A stretch of 64,000 bases of DNA from UBA4719 sp038249115 (GCA_038249115.1 JBBRWQ010000004.1:13080-77079), one strand, 5' to 3'. Shown: positions 43,574 through 51,793, counted from the stretch's first letter. Notes: generated from the letters alone by a model not told the origin. Program-made: numbers and translations.

Positions 43574-43596
43574 AGATATATCGAACCGATATATCT
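43574..43596. promoter_or_regulatory. Palindromic operator upstream of padR
   Basis: AGATATATCG-AAC-CGATATATCT: perfect 10-bp arms around 3 bases, strongly AT-rich in a GC-rich genome, 95 bases before the padR start. It is the likely PadR autoregulatory site and may overlap the -10 region (TATA-like). Confidence 0.65.
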
Positions 43597-43626
43597 GGAA
43601 ACTAGCCCGATCTTCCCGCGGCCCTG

Positions 43627-43694
43627 TCCGAACACAGCGCCGGCACCGTATTCGGCCCCTGGGGCGCGAAACAGTGCCGGCGCCCGTGTTCGGA
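43627..43694. terminator. Imperfect long hairpin after the LacI-cupin gene
   Basis: TCCGAACACAGCGCCGGCAC (43627-43646) pairs with GTGCCGGCGCCCGTGTTCGG (43674-43693) with one or two mismatches around a ~28-base loop. It lies just downstream of the minus-strand LacI-cupin stop and ahead of the padR promoter; it probably insulates the two. Confidence 0.6.
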
Positions 43695-43707
43695 CGGAAG
43701 GGTGGGT

Positions 43708-45204
43708 CTATGGCGCGGTGGTTCCGAGCCGGCCGTAGCGGTCTTCGAGCCGGACGATGTCCTCACGCCATCCGGGGGCGGCGGTCGAGGCCTCCACCAG
43801 AACTGAGTCCTGCACGGCGCGCAGACGGTGCAGCATGCCCGGGGTCACGTGCACGGAGTCCCCGGGGGACAGGGTCACCGCACGCAATGTTTCGGCGTCG
43901 GGGCCGAGGTCGAGCTCGACCTGACCCGAGATCAGGGCGATCGTCTCGTCCTTCGAATGGTGGTACTGCAGCGAGAGCGACTGACCGGCCCTGATGTGGA
44001 GCAGCTTGCCGATGTACGAGCCCTCGACCAGTGCGAAGATCTCCTCATGGCCCCAGGGCTTGGCGACGTGCTCGGACGGGCGTACGGCATGGTCATGCGG
44101 CGGTTGGGTCACGGTGTCCTTCACAAGTCGTCGGATGGGGCGGGGTGGCCTGACACTCCCGTTGCTAGGTGCGCCGGTGCCTGGATGGCGTGGCGGCGCG
44201 GTGGAAGCTCTGACGACGAACTCGGGTCCGGGGAGGTCGATCTCGGCACCCCCCTCGCCACCGACGATGGCCAGCAACCGGGTGGCGGAGGCACGTCCCC
44301 ATCCGACGACGTCGGTGCGTGATGTGGTGAGCGCCGGGTGCACGTAAGCCGCGAGTGGGCTGTCGTCGAAGCCCGTGATCGAGAGCTGGCCCGGGATGTC
44401 CACACCGCGGCCGATCGCCGTGGACATGCCCGCGATGGCCATCAGGTCGTTGGCAAACACGATCGCGGTGGGCGGGTCGGCCAGATCGAGCAGCCGGTTG
44501 GTCGCGTCGGCGCCCCCCTGAGCGGAGAAGTCCGAGGTGATGCAGATGCCCGGCGCCAGCCCCGCGTGCCTGACAGCCGAGGCCCAGGCGGCCCGACGGG
44601 AGAGGCCGTGCACGAACTCGGCGGGGCCGGCCACGTGGTCGATCCGCCGGTGTCCCAGCGCGACGAGGTGCTCGACGGCTGCGGCTATCCCGGGCTGGTC
44701 GTCGATATAGACGGATGACCACGGCTCGGGTCCCTGTGTATGCCCGATCACGACGGTGGGCAGGCCGAGGTCGGTGAGCAGCTGTGGTCGCACGTCGCCG
44801 ACCCGCATGTCGGTGAGGAAAACACCGTCGACGCGGCCGCTCGCGGCCAGCCGTCGGTAGCTCTCATGTTCGCTCTTCTCGTCCCTGACGAGCTGGAGCA
44901 TCAGTGCGTAGCCCCGCTCGGACAGGACGGTCTCGATGCCGGTGATGAGCGAGGCGAAGAACGGGTCGGCGCCAAGGGTCTCGGGGGAGCGGGCGATCAC
45001 CAACCCCACGGCGAGCGAGCGGGAGACCGACAGCGCCCTGCCCCGCAGGCTGGGGGTCCAGCCGAGCTCACGGGCGGCGGCGAGAATACGTTCGCGCGTT
45101 TCCGCGGCGACCCCGGGCCTGCCGTTCAGCGCGAACGACACCGCGCCCTTCGATACGCCGGCGAGCCGGGCGACGTCCATGATGGTGGCGCGGTGGGTAG
45201 CCAT
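43708..45204 (-). CDS. LacI-family regulator fused to a cupin domain
   Basis: 498 residues. Residues 1-60: LacI helix-turn-helix (TIMDVARLAGVSKGAVSFAL, NGRPGV). Residues 65-335: sugar-binding periplasmic-protein-like domain ending FVVRASTAPPR, where LacI proteins normally stop. A ~45-residue Pro-rich linker follows, then a cupin at 381-480 (KPWGHEEIF...; SLQYHHSKDETIALISG; SPGDSVHVTPGMLHRL), like sugar-phosphate isomerase cupins. GTG at 44112 (codon 365) follows AAGGACACC, so the cupin might also be made alone. Probably a sugar-sensing repressor; a palindrome lies 10 bases upstream. No Shine-Dalgarno: leaderless start likely. Confidence 0.85.
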   Translation of the reverse strand: MATHRATIMDVARLAGVSKGAVSFALNGRPGVAAETRERILAAARELGWTPSLRGRALSVSRSLAVGLVIARSPETLGADPFFASLITGIETVLSERGYALMLQLVRDEKSEHESYRRLAASGRVDGVFLTDMRVGDVRPQLLTDLGLPTVVIGHTQGPEPWSSVYIDDQPGIAAAVEHLVALGHRRIDHVAGPAEFVHGLSRRAAWASAVRHAGLAPGICITSDFSAQGGADATNRLLDLADPPTAIVFANDLMAIAGMSTAIGRGVDIPGQLSITGFDDSPLAAYVHPALTTSRTDVVGWGRASATRLLAIVGGEGGAEIDLPGPEFVVRASTAPPRHPGTGAPSNGSVRPPRPIRRLVKDTVTQPPHDHAVRPSEHVAKPWGHEEIFALVEGSYIGKLLHIRAGQSLSLQYHHSKDETIALISGQVELDLGPDAETLRAVTLSPGDSVHVTPGMLHRLRAVQDSVLVEASTAAPGWREDIVRLEDRYGRLGTTAP

Positions 45205-45214
45205 TAAGAACTAA

Positions 45215-45226
45215 TAAACCGGTTTA
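45215..45226. promoter_or_regulatory. LacI-type operator
   Basis: TAAACCGGTTTA, a perfect 12-base palindrome with the central CG and AAACCGGTTT typical of LacI-family sites, 10 bases upstream of the LacI-cupin start. It suggests autoregulation and may also affect the divergent ponA. Confidence 0.75.
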
Positions 45227-45323
45227 GGTCCGATATGTCAAGATCTGAGCCTCCGCCTGACAGTTGCGATCGACCGCCAGCGACCTCGACGGACATGGCG
45301 TGTGGGACGTGGTCCGCCGGCGC

Positions 45324-45345
45324 TTCGTCATACTTTCGTCATACT
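45324..45345. repeat. Two tandem 11-base repeats in the ponA promoter region
   Basis: TTCGTCATACT occurs twice back to back (45324-45334, 45335-45345). An 11-base period is one helical turn, the layout recognised by OmpR/PhoB-type response regulators. It ends 52 bases before the ponA start. The protein that binds is unknown. Confidence 0.6.
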
Positions 45346-45397
45346 GGGGAACACTGCCGGAGGGCAGCGAACCTCCATCGTCGACGGAAGAAGACCA

Positions 45398-47533
45398 GTG
45401 AGCACCCCGCCCACCCGCGCCAGCAGGAGCGCAAGCCGGAGCGCAAGTATGGCCAGCGCCAAGCGCAAGAAGGCGCGCACCGGCTGGCGCCGGTTCTTCT
45501 CGACGAAGCCGATTCTGCTGACTCTTCTCGGGCTGTTCCTGCTCGGCGTGGCTGCCTTCGGAGTCGCCTATGCAGCGACCGACATCCCCCAGCCGAACCA
45601 GCTGGCCAACGCGCAGGCGTCGATCATCTACTACTCCGACGGCAAGACCGAGCTGGACCGGGTCAGCGTGGTCAACCGCGAGTCGGTGCCGCTGACCAAG
45701 ATCCCGTTGCACGTCCAGCGCGCACTGCTGGCCGCTGAGGACCGCTCGTTCTATCAGAACAACGGTGTCTCACCCACGGGTATCGCGCGGGCAGTAGTGG
45801 TGGCGCTCAAGGGCGGACCGACCCAGGGCGGGTCCACGATCACCCAGCAGTACGTCAAGAACTACTTCCTCACCCAGGACCAGACCATCACCCGCAAGGC
45901 CAAAGAGTTCTTCATCTCCATCAAGATCGACCAGCAGGAGTCCAAGGACACGATCCTGGCGAACTACCTCAACACCATCTACTACGGCCGCGGCGCCTCC
46001 GGCATCCAGACTGCTTCCAAGGCCTACTTCGGTGTCGACGTGTCCAAGCTGACAGTCGCCCAGGGCGCGCTGCTCGCCTCCGTTATCCGCGGGCCGGCGT
46101 TCTACGACCCCGCGCTCGGCCCTAAACAGGCGGCCAGCGCCAAGGCGCGCGTCGAGTACGTCCTGGACGGCATGGTGACCGAGGGCTGGCTCAGCCCCGC
46201 GGAGCGGGCCAAGACCACGTTCCCCAAGGTCCTTGACCGCGCCAAGACCACCAAGGCAGGGACAGTCGGGTACATCACGGAAGAGGTCCGCCGCGAGCTC
46301 AAGGCGAAGCTGAAACTGAGCGACGCCGACGTCGACCGCGGGGGGCTACGGATCGTGACGACGATCAACAGGCAGGCCCAGGCTGCGGCCGTCAAGGCCG
46401 TGAACGCCAACATGCCGTCGGAGAAGAAGGCGCCCAAGTGGCACGTCGGGCTGACCGCGATCAAGCCAGGTGACGGAGCCATCGTCGCGATGTATGGCGG
46501 CAAGGACTACAGCAAGGTTCAGCTCAACGACGCGACCCAGGCAACGATGCAGGCCGGGTCGACGTTCAAGGTCTTCGGTCTCCTTGCCGCTGTCCAGAAA
46601 GACATCAGCACCAAGACGACCTTCAACGGCCACAGCCCCCAGTACTTCCCGCAGTTCATCGGCCCGGGCGACCCTCGCGGCAAGGTCCCGAACTACGGAA
46701 ATGAGCAGTTTGGCACGATCGACCTGCGGAAGGCACTGGCCCACTCGGTCAACACCGTCTTCGCCCAGCTGAACATCAAGCTTGCCGACGGCGGCACCGA
46801 GGCCACAGGCGTCAGGGACGCGGCGATCCTCGCGGGAGTGCCGAAGGACACGATCGGGCTGGGCGTCAGCATGAACAACATCCTGGGCACCGCCTCGCCA
46901 ACTGTCATCGACATGGCCAACGCCTACGCGACGATTGCCGCGCAGGGGCAGAAGGCGGCGCCGTATCTCATAGTCACGGTGAAGTCCGCGGACGGCAATA
47001 TCGACTACAAGGTCAAGAAGGAGCTGAAACCGGCCTTCGACAAGGCCGTGACGGCCGACGTCACGGACGCGATGACGCGCGTGGTGACCGACCGAGGGGC
47101 CACTGGTTCTGGCGCGCGGGCTCTGGGTCGGCCGGCTGCCGGCAAGACCGGCACGACGGACAAGACCCGCGCGGTGTGGTTCGACGGCTTCACTCCGCAG
47201 CTCTCGGCTGCGGTCGGGATCTACAAGAACAAGGGCGAGGAGTCCGTCACCTACGCCGACGGCGTGACCACGGTTTCCAGTGGCGGCATCCCGGTCGATA
47301 TCTGGACCGCGTTCATGGAGGGCGCACTGAAGGGACAGAAGGTGCTCGACTTCCCGCCTCGAGCAGGCCTGGGTGACAGCTCAGTTCCAACGCCGACAAC
47401 GGCGCCCACGACGACCGCTGCACCCACGACGACCGCGCCGCCGACCACCACGGCCCCGCCGACCACCACGGCCCCGCCGACCACCACCGCCCCGCCGACC
47501 ACCACCGCCTCGCCGACCGTCACCAAGCCGTGA
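45398..47533 (+). CDS. ponA: Class A penicillin-binding protein
   Basis: 711 residues from GTG 45398 (GGAAGAAG upstream). Basic Ser-rich cytoplasmic N-terminus, one membrane anchor (ILLTLLGLFLLGVAAFGVAY), glycosyltransferase-51 domain (ALLAAEDRSFYQNNGVS; GGSTITQQYVKNYF), then the transpeptidase domain with SxxK as GSTFK, SxN as HSVNTVFAQL and KTG as AGKTGTTDKT. It polymerises and crosslinks peptidoglycan. The C-terminus ends in PTTTA repeats, probably a wall-spanning linker. The stop overlaps the next gene (GTGA). Equivalent to Rv0050 by position and domains. Confidence 0.95.
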   Translation: MSTPPTRASRSASRSASMASAKRKKARTGWRRFFSTKPILLTLLGLFLLGVAAFGVAYAATDIPQPNQLANAQASIIYYSDGKTELDRVSVVNRESVPLTKIPLHVQRALLAAEDRSFYQNNGVSPTGIARAVVVALKGGPTQGGSTITQQYVKNYFLTQDQTITRKAKEFFISIKIDQQESKDTILANYLNTIYYGRGASGIQTASKAYFGVDVSKLTVAQGALLASVIRGPAFYDPALGPKQAASAKARVEYVLDGMVTEGWLSPAERAKTTFPKVLDRAKTTKAGTVGYITEEVRRELKAKLKLSDADVDRGGLRIVTTINRQAQAAAVKAVNANMPSEKKAPKWHVGLTAIKPGDGAIVAMYGGKDYSKVQLNDATQATMQAGSTFKVFGLLAAVQKDISTKTTFNGHSPQYFPQFIGPGDPRGKVPNYGNEQFGTIDLRKALAHSVNTVFAQLNIKLADGGTEATGVRDAAILAGVPKDTIGLGVSMNNILGTASPTVIDMANAYATIAAQGQKAAPYLIVTVKSADGNIDYKVKKELKPAFDKAVTADVTDAMTRVVTDRGATGSGARALGRPAAGKTGTTDKTRAVWFDGFTPQLSAAVGIYKNKGEESVTYADGVTTVSSGGIPVDIWTAFMEGALKGQKVLDFPPRAGLGDSSVPTPTTAPTTTAAPTTTAPPTTTAPPTTTAPPTTTAPPTTTASPTVTKP
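47404..47519. repeat. 18-base tandem repeat at the ponA 3' end
   Basis: About five copies of a unit close to CCGACCACCACGGCCCCG, encoding PTTTAP repeats at the PBP C-terminus. Likely length-polymorphic. Confidence 0.8.
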
Positions 47534-48957
47534 TCGCGCCGTCCCGGTCCGACCCGGTCGCCGCCGCGGCGAGCGAGGTCATCGGCGGGCCGCTTGGACG
47601 CTACGCCGCGCTGACACGGGATAGGGCGAAGTCTGCCTGGCAACCCGCGGCGGCCGTGCTGGTCGGGCTCTCGAGTCTGACGATCGCTGTCGGGCTGCTG
47701 CAGAAGGCGCCCTGTTTCAGCAAGGGCTGGAACGCGCCGGACCAGTTCTGGCACGCTTGCTACTCGGACCTTCCGATCGCCTATCAGAGCTCGGGCCTCG
47801 GGCACGCCATGCCCTACCTGTCGGGGTCCCAGCCGCTGGACCAGCCCCTGATCTCGGGGCTGGTGATGCGGCTGGTCGGGCTTGCCGTCCCGGACGGTTC
47901 CGCCCTGGTTCAGCAGCAGTGGTACTTCGCCCTGTGGGCCACGCTGATCACCGTCATCGTGATGGCCCTCGTGGTCGTGACGGCGGCCTCGGTCCCGGGC
48001 GCGCCATGGCGGGCGGCCCATGTGGCGCTGAGCCCGGTGCTGGTTCTGGCCGGACTGGTCTCGGGCGACCTGCTCGGAGTCCTGCTCGCCTCGGCCGCGT
48101 TGTGGGCCTGGGGACGCAACAAGATACTGATGGCCGGCTTCGTCCTGGGGCTGGCCATCTCGGCGCGCAGCTACCCGCTCGTCCTGCTCGTCGCCATCGG
48201 CCTGCTCGCGGTGCGCTCCGGTCAAGTCTCGGCGTGGAAGAGGCTCTCGACCACCGCCCTTGTCACCTGGTTGGCGGTGAGCCTGCCCTGGCTCGTGGTC
48301 AATGCCGACGGCCTGCTCTCGGTCTATCGCAGCTGGTGGCGGGCCGGTGCGAGCTACGGCTCGGTGTGGATGGTGCCGTCGCTGTTGGGGCGCAGTCTGC
48401 CGGCAGGTGGTGCGACTGCGCTTGCCATCCTGGGCTGGGTGGCTGCCCTGGCGGTTGGCGGGCTCTTCGCCCTGAGCCTGGACCGGCGGCCCACCGTCGC
48501 CGAGGTCTCCCTCGTGATGCTGGTGATCGTCATCGTGACCGGCAAGTCGGTGCCCGTCCAGGCCGGACTGTGGCTGCTTCCCCTGATCGCACTCGTCGGG
48601 ATGCAGTGGCGCGACCATCTGATCTGGGCCGGCTTCGAGGCGAGCTACTTCGTGGGCGTGTGGCTCTACATCGCCGGGCTCTCCAGTCCGGACCGCGGGC
48701 TCCCGAAGGGCATGTACTCCGTGCTGCTCGGGCTGCGTCTGGCCGCCATGCTGTTCCTGCTCGCGCAGGTATGGCGTCTGGCGCGCTCCCGCCGGCCGGT
48801 CCGTGAGACCTGGCCTGACGACGAGGCCGAAGCCGGTGACGCGGTCGATCTGGGTGACGATGCCCTGCGTGACGAGATCGACGAGGAAGAGGAGATCGAC
48901 CCGCTGGCCGGTCCGATGGCCAGCGCGCGGGATCGGCTGCTCGTCCACGTCGGCTAG
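47530..48957 (+). CDS. Polytopic membrane glycosyltransferase-like protein (Rv0051 type)
   Basis: 475 residues from GTG 47530, overlapping the ponA stop by 4 bases. About ten membrane helices, e.g. AAAVLVGLSSLTIAVGLL, WATLITVIVMALVVVTAA, AALAVGGLFALSL. It matches the DUF2029/GT87-like protein that follows ponA1 in mycobacteria. Family members use polyprenyl-phosphate sugars; the substrate here is unknown. The tail after residue 430 is acidic (DEIDEEEEIDPL). Coupling with ponA implies an envelope polymer role. Confidence 0.75.
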   Translation: MIAPSRSDPVAAAASEVIGGPLGRYAALTRDRAKSAWQPAAAVLVGLSSLTIAVGLLQKAPCFSKGWNAPDQFWHACYSDLPIAYQSSGLGHAMPYLSGSQPLDQPLISGLVMRLVGLAVPDGSALVQQQWYFALWATLITVIVMALVVVTAASVPGAPWRAAHVALSPVLVLAGLVSGDLLGVLLASAALWAWGRNKILMAGFVLGLAISARSYPLVLLVAIGLLAVRSGQVSAWKRLSTTALVTWLAVSLPWLVVNADGLLSVYRSWWRAGASYGSVWMVPSLLGRSLPAGGATALAILGWVAALAVGGLFALSLDRRPTVAEVSLVMLVIVIVTGKSVPVQAGLWLLPLIALVGMQWRDHLIWAGFEASYFVGVWLYIAGLSSPDRGLPKGMYSVLLGLRLAAMLFLLAQVWRLARSRRPVRETWPDDEAEAGDAVDLGDDALRDEIDEEEEIDPLAGPMASARDRLLVHVG

Positions 48958-49161
48958 GCCCCAGGACCGCCGCGCGGCGTGCGATTTCAGGCGCGAGGCA
49001 CGTTGCCGGTAGTCTCATCGGGTTCGCCTCGTGATGTCCATGTTGTTCACCGCCGACCTCTGTCGGTGGTGCATGGCACGGTGTTTCGAGGTGGGACGCT
49101 GCAACCCTCCTGTCACGGATGTTCCGTGACCGCTCTAGACCGAAGGAGGTGGGTTATCAGC

Positions 49162-49449
49162 ATGCGTCAGTACGAACTCATGATCATCCTCGACCCCGAT
49201 CTCGAGGAACGCACGATTCAGCCCTCACTCGACAAGTTCCTGTCTGTCATCACCAAAGATGGCGGCACCCTGGACAACGTCGACCTGTGGGGCAAACGCC
49301 GTCTGGCCTACGAAATCAAGAAGAAGTCTGAGGGCATCTATGCCGTCGTCACCTTCAACGCGGAGTCGGCCACGGCAAAGGAGCTGGACCGTCAGCTCAG
49401 CCTGAACGAATCCGTCCTGCGGACCAAGCTCCTGCGCCCCGGCGCCTGA
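49162..49449 (+). CDS. rpsF: 30S ribosomal protein S6
   Basis: 95 residues from ATG 49162 (MRQYELMIILDPDLEE). AAGGAGGTGG lies 11-12 bases upstream. Family features: KDGGTLDNVDLWGKRRLAYE, KKKSEGIYAVVTF and LDRQLSLNESVLRTKLLR. S6 pairs with S18 on the small subunit. It starts the rpsF-ssb-rpsR-rplI operon. The 204-base spacer upstream (48958-49161) probably holds the operon promoter, though I see no strong -35/-10 pair; open frame codons there are unlike S6. Confidence 0.97.
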   Translation: MRQYELMIILDPDLEERTIQPSLDKFLSVITKDGGTLDNVDLWGKRRLAYEIKKKSEGIYAVVTFNAESATAKELDRQLSLNESVLRTKLLRPGA

Positions 49450-49472
49450 ACTTCGAATAAAGAGGACTCGAT

Positions 49473-50063
49473 ATGGCTGGCGACACCGTCATCACGATCA
49501 TCGGCAATCTCACTGGCGACCCCGAGCTGCGGTTCACACCTTCGGGTGCTGCCGTCGCCAACTTCACCGTTGCCTCGACCCCGCGTCAGTTCGACCGGAC
49601 GAGCAACGACTGGAAGGACGGCGAGACCCTGTTCATGCGTTGCTCGGTGTGGCGTGACGCGGCGGAGAACGTCGCTGAATCGCTGCAACGCGGCACCCGT
49701 GTGCTGGTCTCTGGCCGACTGAAGTCTCGTTCGTACGAGACCAAGGAAGGCGAGAAGCGAACCGTCGTCGAGATGGACGTGGACGAGGTCGGACCGTCGT
49801 TGAAGTACGCCACCGCAAAGGTCAACAAGACCCAGCGGGGCACCGGAGGCGGCGGGTTCAACGCTGGCGGTCAGGGCAATGCTCAGAGCAGTGGCGGTCA
49901 GGGCGGTGGGTCCACGAGTGGGGCCAGCGCTCAGGGTGCTCCTGCCAACGACCCGTGGGCCACTGGTTCGCCTGCCCCCGCCAACACTGGTGGTGGCGCA
50001 GCGCCGGCCGGCCCTCAGGGTGGTTGGGGCAACGGCCCGTCATATGACGAGCCCCCCTTCTAG
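49473..50063 (+). CDS. ssb: Single-stranded DNA-binding protein
   Basis: 196 residues. OB fold: DTVITIIGNLTGDPELRFTP, VANFTVASTPRQFDRTSNDW, LFMRCSVWRDAAENVAESL, RGTRVLVSGRLKSRSYE. A Gly/Ser/Ala-rich disordered tail runs from ~120 to the acidic tip SYDEPPF, which binds SSB partners. It protects ssDNA in replication and repair. AAAGAGGA precedes the ATG. Standard place between rpsF and rpsR. Confidence 0.97.
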   Translation: MAGDTVITIIGNLTGDPELRFTPSGAAVANFTVASTPRQFDRTSNDWKDGETLFMRCSVWRDAAENVAESLQRGTRVLVSGRLKSRSYETKEGEKRTVVEMDVDEVGPSLKYATAKVNKTQRGTGGGGFNAGGQGNAQSSGGQGGGSTSGASAQGAPANDPWATGSPAPANTGGGAAPAGPQGGWGNGPSYDEPPF

Positions 50064-50189
50064 GTCTCCACCCGCCTCGCCTCATCCTCGAGCGATCTCG
50101 CAGCAGGACACAAGAAACAAGTCAACACAAAAGTCATGCCATCCCAGGGGTGAATCCCTGGGCTCCTCTCAAGATTGGAGAGCACCACG

Positions 50190-50426
50190 ATGGCCAAGCC
50201 CGTAGTGCGCAAGCCCAAGAAGAAGGCCAACCCGCTCAAAGCGGCGAAGGTCGAGAACATCGACTACAAGGACACTGCGCTCCTGCGCAAGTTCATCTCC
50301 GACCGCGGCAAGATCCGCGCTCGTCGGGTGACCGGTGTGTCCGCACAGGAGCAGCGCCTCATCGCCACGGCCGTCAAGAACGCCCGTGAGATGGCACTGC
50401 TGCCCTACTCCAGCTCGGCTCGCTGA
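50190..50426 (+). CDS. rpsR: 30S ribosomal protein S18
   Basis: 78 residues from ATG 50190 (MAKPVVRKPKKKANPL), GGAGAG upstream. Core: IDYKDTALLRKFISDRGKIR, ARRVTGVSAQEQRLIATAVK, REMALLPYSS. It pairs with S6. The N-terminus lacks the CxxC zinc motif seen in some S18 paralogues, so it is the zinc-independent form. A tandem 16-base duplication begins at the end of the gene. Confidence 0.97.
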   Translation: MAKPVVRKPKKKANPLKAAKVENIDYKDTALLRKFISDRGKIRARRVTGVSAQEQRLIATAVKNAREMALLPYSSSAR

Positions 50427-50469
50427 GCTAGTTGACCGCTGAGCTAGCTGACCGAGAAGGAGAAGCACA

Positions 50470-50916
50470 ATGAAGGTTATTTTGACTCACGAGGTCACTG
50501 GCCTCGGCACGGCCGGTGATGTGGTCGACGTCAAGGACGGCTACGCCCGCAACTTCCTGCTGCGTCGGGGTCTGGCCACTGGCTGGACCAAGGGCGTCGA
50601 GAAGCAGGTTGCCGCGATCCAGAAGGGCCGCGAGGTCCGAGAGGTCAAGTCCCTGGATGAGGCAAAGGGCATGAGGGGCCAGCTCGAGGCCAAGCCGGTC
50701 AAGGTTGTCGCTAAAGCTGGCAAGTCCGGTCGCCTCTTCGGCGCCGTGACCCCGGGCGATATCGCCGACGCCGTCAAGGCTTCCGGTGGCCCCCAGCTCG
50801 ACCGTCGCAAGATCGAGCTCTCGGGTTCGATCAAGTCGACCGGCGCATTCGAGGCGCTCGTTCGCCTGCACCCCGAGGTGCAGGCCACGATCAAGCTGGA
50901 CGTCGTCGCAGGCTGA
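50470..50916 (+). CDS. rplI: 50S ribosomal protein L9
   Basis: 148 residues. N-terminal RNA-binding domain MKVILTHEVTGLGTAGDVVD, VKDGYARNFLLRRGLATGWT, a long connecting helix, and C-terminal domain (SGRLFGAVTPGDIADAVKAS, GSIKSTGAFEALVRLHPEVQ). GAGAAGGAGAAG precedes the ATG. It ends the rpsF operon and a strong terminator hairpin follows. In many Actinobacteria the next genes are a MATE transporter and dnaB; here the iol operon lies between. Confidence 0.97.
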   Translation: MKVILTHEVTGLGTAGDVVDVKDGYARNFLLRRGLATGWTKGVEKQVAAIQKGREVREVKSLDEAKGMRGQLEAKPVKVVAKAGKSGRLFGAVTPGDIADAVKASGGPQLDRRKIELSGSIKSTGAFEALVRLHPEVQATIKLDVVAG

Positions 50917-50938
50917 CGCTGCACGAAGCACGTCGCCA

Positions 50939-50971
50939 AAGGGCGCGGATCCTCGTCGGGTCCGCGCCCTT
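50939..50971 (+). terminator. Intrinsic terminator after rplI
   Basis: AAGGGCGCGGA (50939-50949) and TCCGCGCCCTT (50961-50971) form a perfect 11-bp stem with an 11-base loop, 23 bases after the rplI stop. Confidence 0.85.
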
Positions 50972-51148
50972 CGTCGTGTGCTGTGCCTTGGCCACCAGGA
51001 CGATGTGCGCGACGGTGGGTATTGGTTCGGTGGTCCTAGTGCAAAGAACGTGTTTTGGGGGTATCGCAGCACCCGTTGCCCGGCGTACCGTTGAAACTGT
51101 CACAGCGGTAATCATCTGATCGACGTAGTTCCAGCCCGGAGGTTGACC

Positions 51149-51670
51149 ATGTTCGACACCTCACGCAAGACCTCCTCGAGATTCGGTCGGCCGGTGAAGC
51201 TGGTTCTTTCCGCTGTCGCCGCATTCACCCTGCTCACCGGCGGAGTCGCGCTCGCCGACGAGTCGACGTCGTCAGGCACTCAGGACAGCCAGGCACCGGC
51301 AGGCCAGTCATTGCTGCAGCCCGACAATCTACTGATCGCCGAGACCGAAGCAGCAGATGCGGAGGACGCCGCGAAGGACGCGGCTGAGGCCGCCGCTGAA
51401 GCGGCTGAGGCTGCCGCCGAGGCCGCCGAGCCTGCCGAGGCGGCGGGTGGTGCTCAGGGTGTTCACGGAGCGTGTGTCTCCGCCGTCGCGCAGGACACGT
51501 CGCTCGTAGGCCGCGACCATGGTGTGGCCGTGTCCAAGGCTGCGCACGAGTGCCCCAAGGGCGCAGAGAAGTCGGCAGCCGACAAGGCCAAGGGTGCCGA
51601 GAAGTCCGCAGCCGCGAAGGCCAAGCGGGACGCAAAGTCGGCAGCTCGCACGGAGAAGGGCAAGAGCTGA
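51149..51670 (+). CDS. Secreted Ala/Glu- and Ala/Lys-rich protein of unknown function
   Basis: 173 residues from ATG 51149, GGAGG six bases upstream. N-terminal signal peptide (PVKLVLSAVAAFTLLTGGVALA). Then an acidic alanine-rich helix (DAAEAAAEAAEAAAEAAE), a middle with two Cys about 32 residues apart (GACVSAVAQ...AAHECPKG), probably a disulfide, and a basic alanine/lysine-rich end (EKSAADKAKGAEKSAAAKAK). The opposite charges of the two helices could pair. No known family recognised. It is a single gene between the rplI terminator and the iol operon. Confidence 0.7.
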   Translation: MFDTSRKTSSRFGRPVKLVLSAVAAFTLLTGGVALADESTSSGTQDSQAPAGQSLLQPDNLLIAETEAADAEDAAKDAAEAAAEAAEAAAEAAEPAEAAGGAQGVHGACVSAVAQDTSLVGRDHGVAVSKAAHECPKGAEKSAADKAKGAEKSAAAKAKRDAKSAARTEKGKS

Positions 51671-51763
51671 CACCCAGGTCATGACGTCGGCAGATTGGCA
51701 AGAGCTCGCTAAAGCTGTCGGCAATACGTCGAACCCGGCTCGTGACCCGGACCCACCGAATAG

Positions 51764-51793
51764 GCTGAGACGAACGACCTGGAAGGTCTCAGC
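51764..51793 (+). promoter_or_regulatory. Inverted repeat abutting the iolG start
   Basis: GCTGAGAC (51764-51771) and GTCTCAGC (51786-51793) are perfect 8-bp arms. The second arm touches the iolG ATG and includes the end of its Shine-Dalgarno (GGAAGG, 51781-51786); the first overlaps a possible -10 (TAGGCT, 51761-51766). It could be an operator or an mRNA hairpin limiting translation. Confidence 0.5.

Noticed and set aside
41612..43694. CRISPR array or tRNA-like elements from the strong inverted repeats
   Set aside because: Hairpins are single, not periodic, and no cloverleaf or cas gene is present. I found no tRNA or rRNA in the window.
43708..45204. LacI-cupin as an assembly-merged pair of genes
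   Set aside because: The frame is continuous and codon use is uniform through the linker, so I keep it as a real fusion, while noting the internal GTG.
47251..48948. 565-codon minus-strand open frame opposite ponA and the GT87-like gene
   Set aside because: The valine/glycine repeat end mirrors the PTTTA repeat; a shadow.
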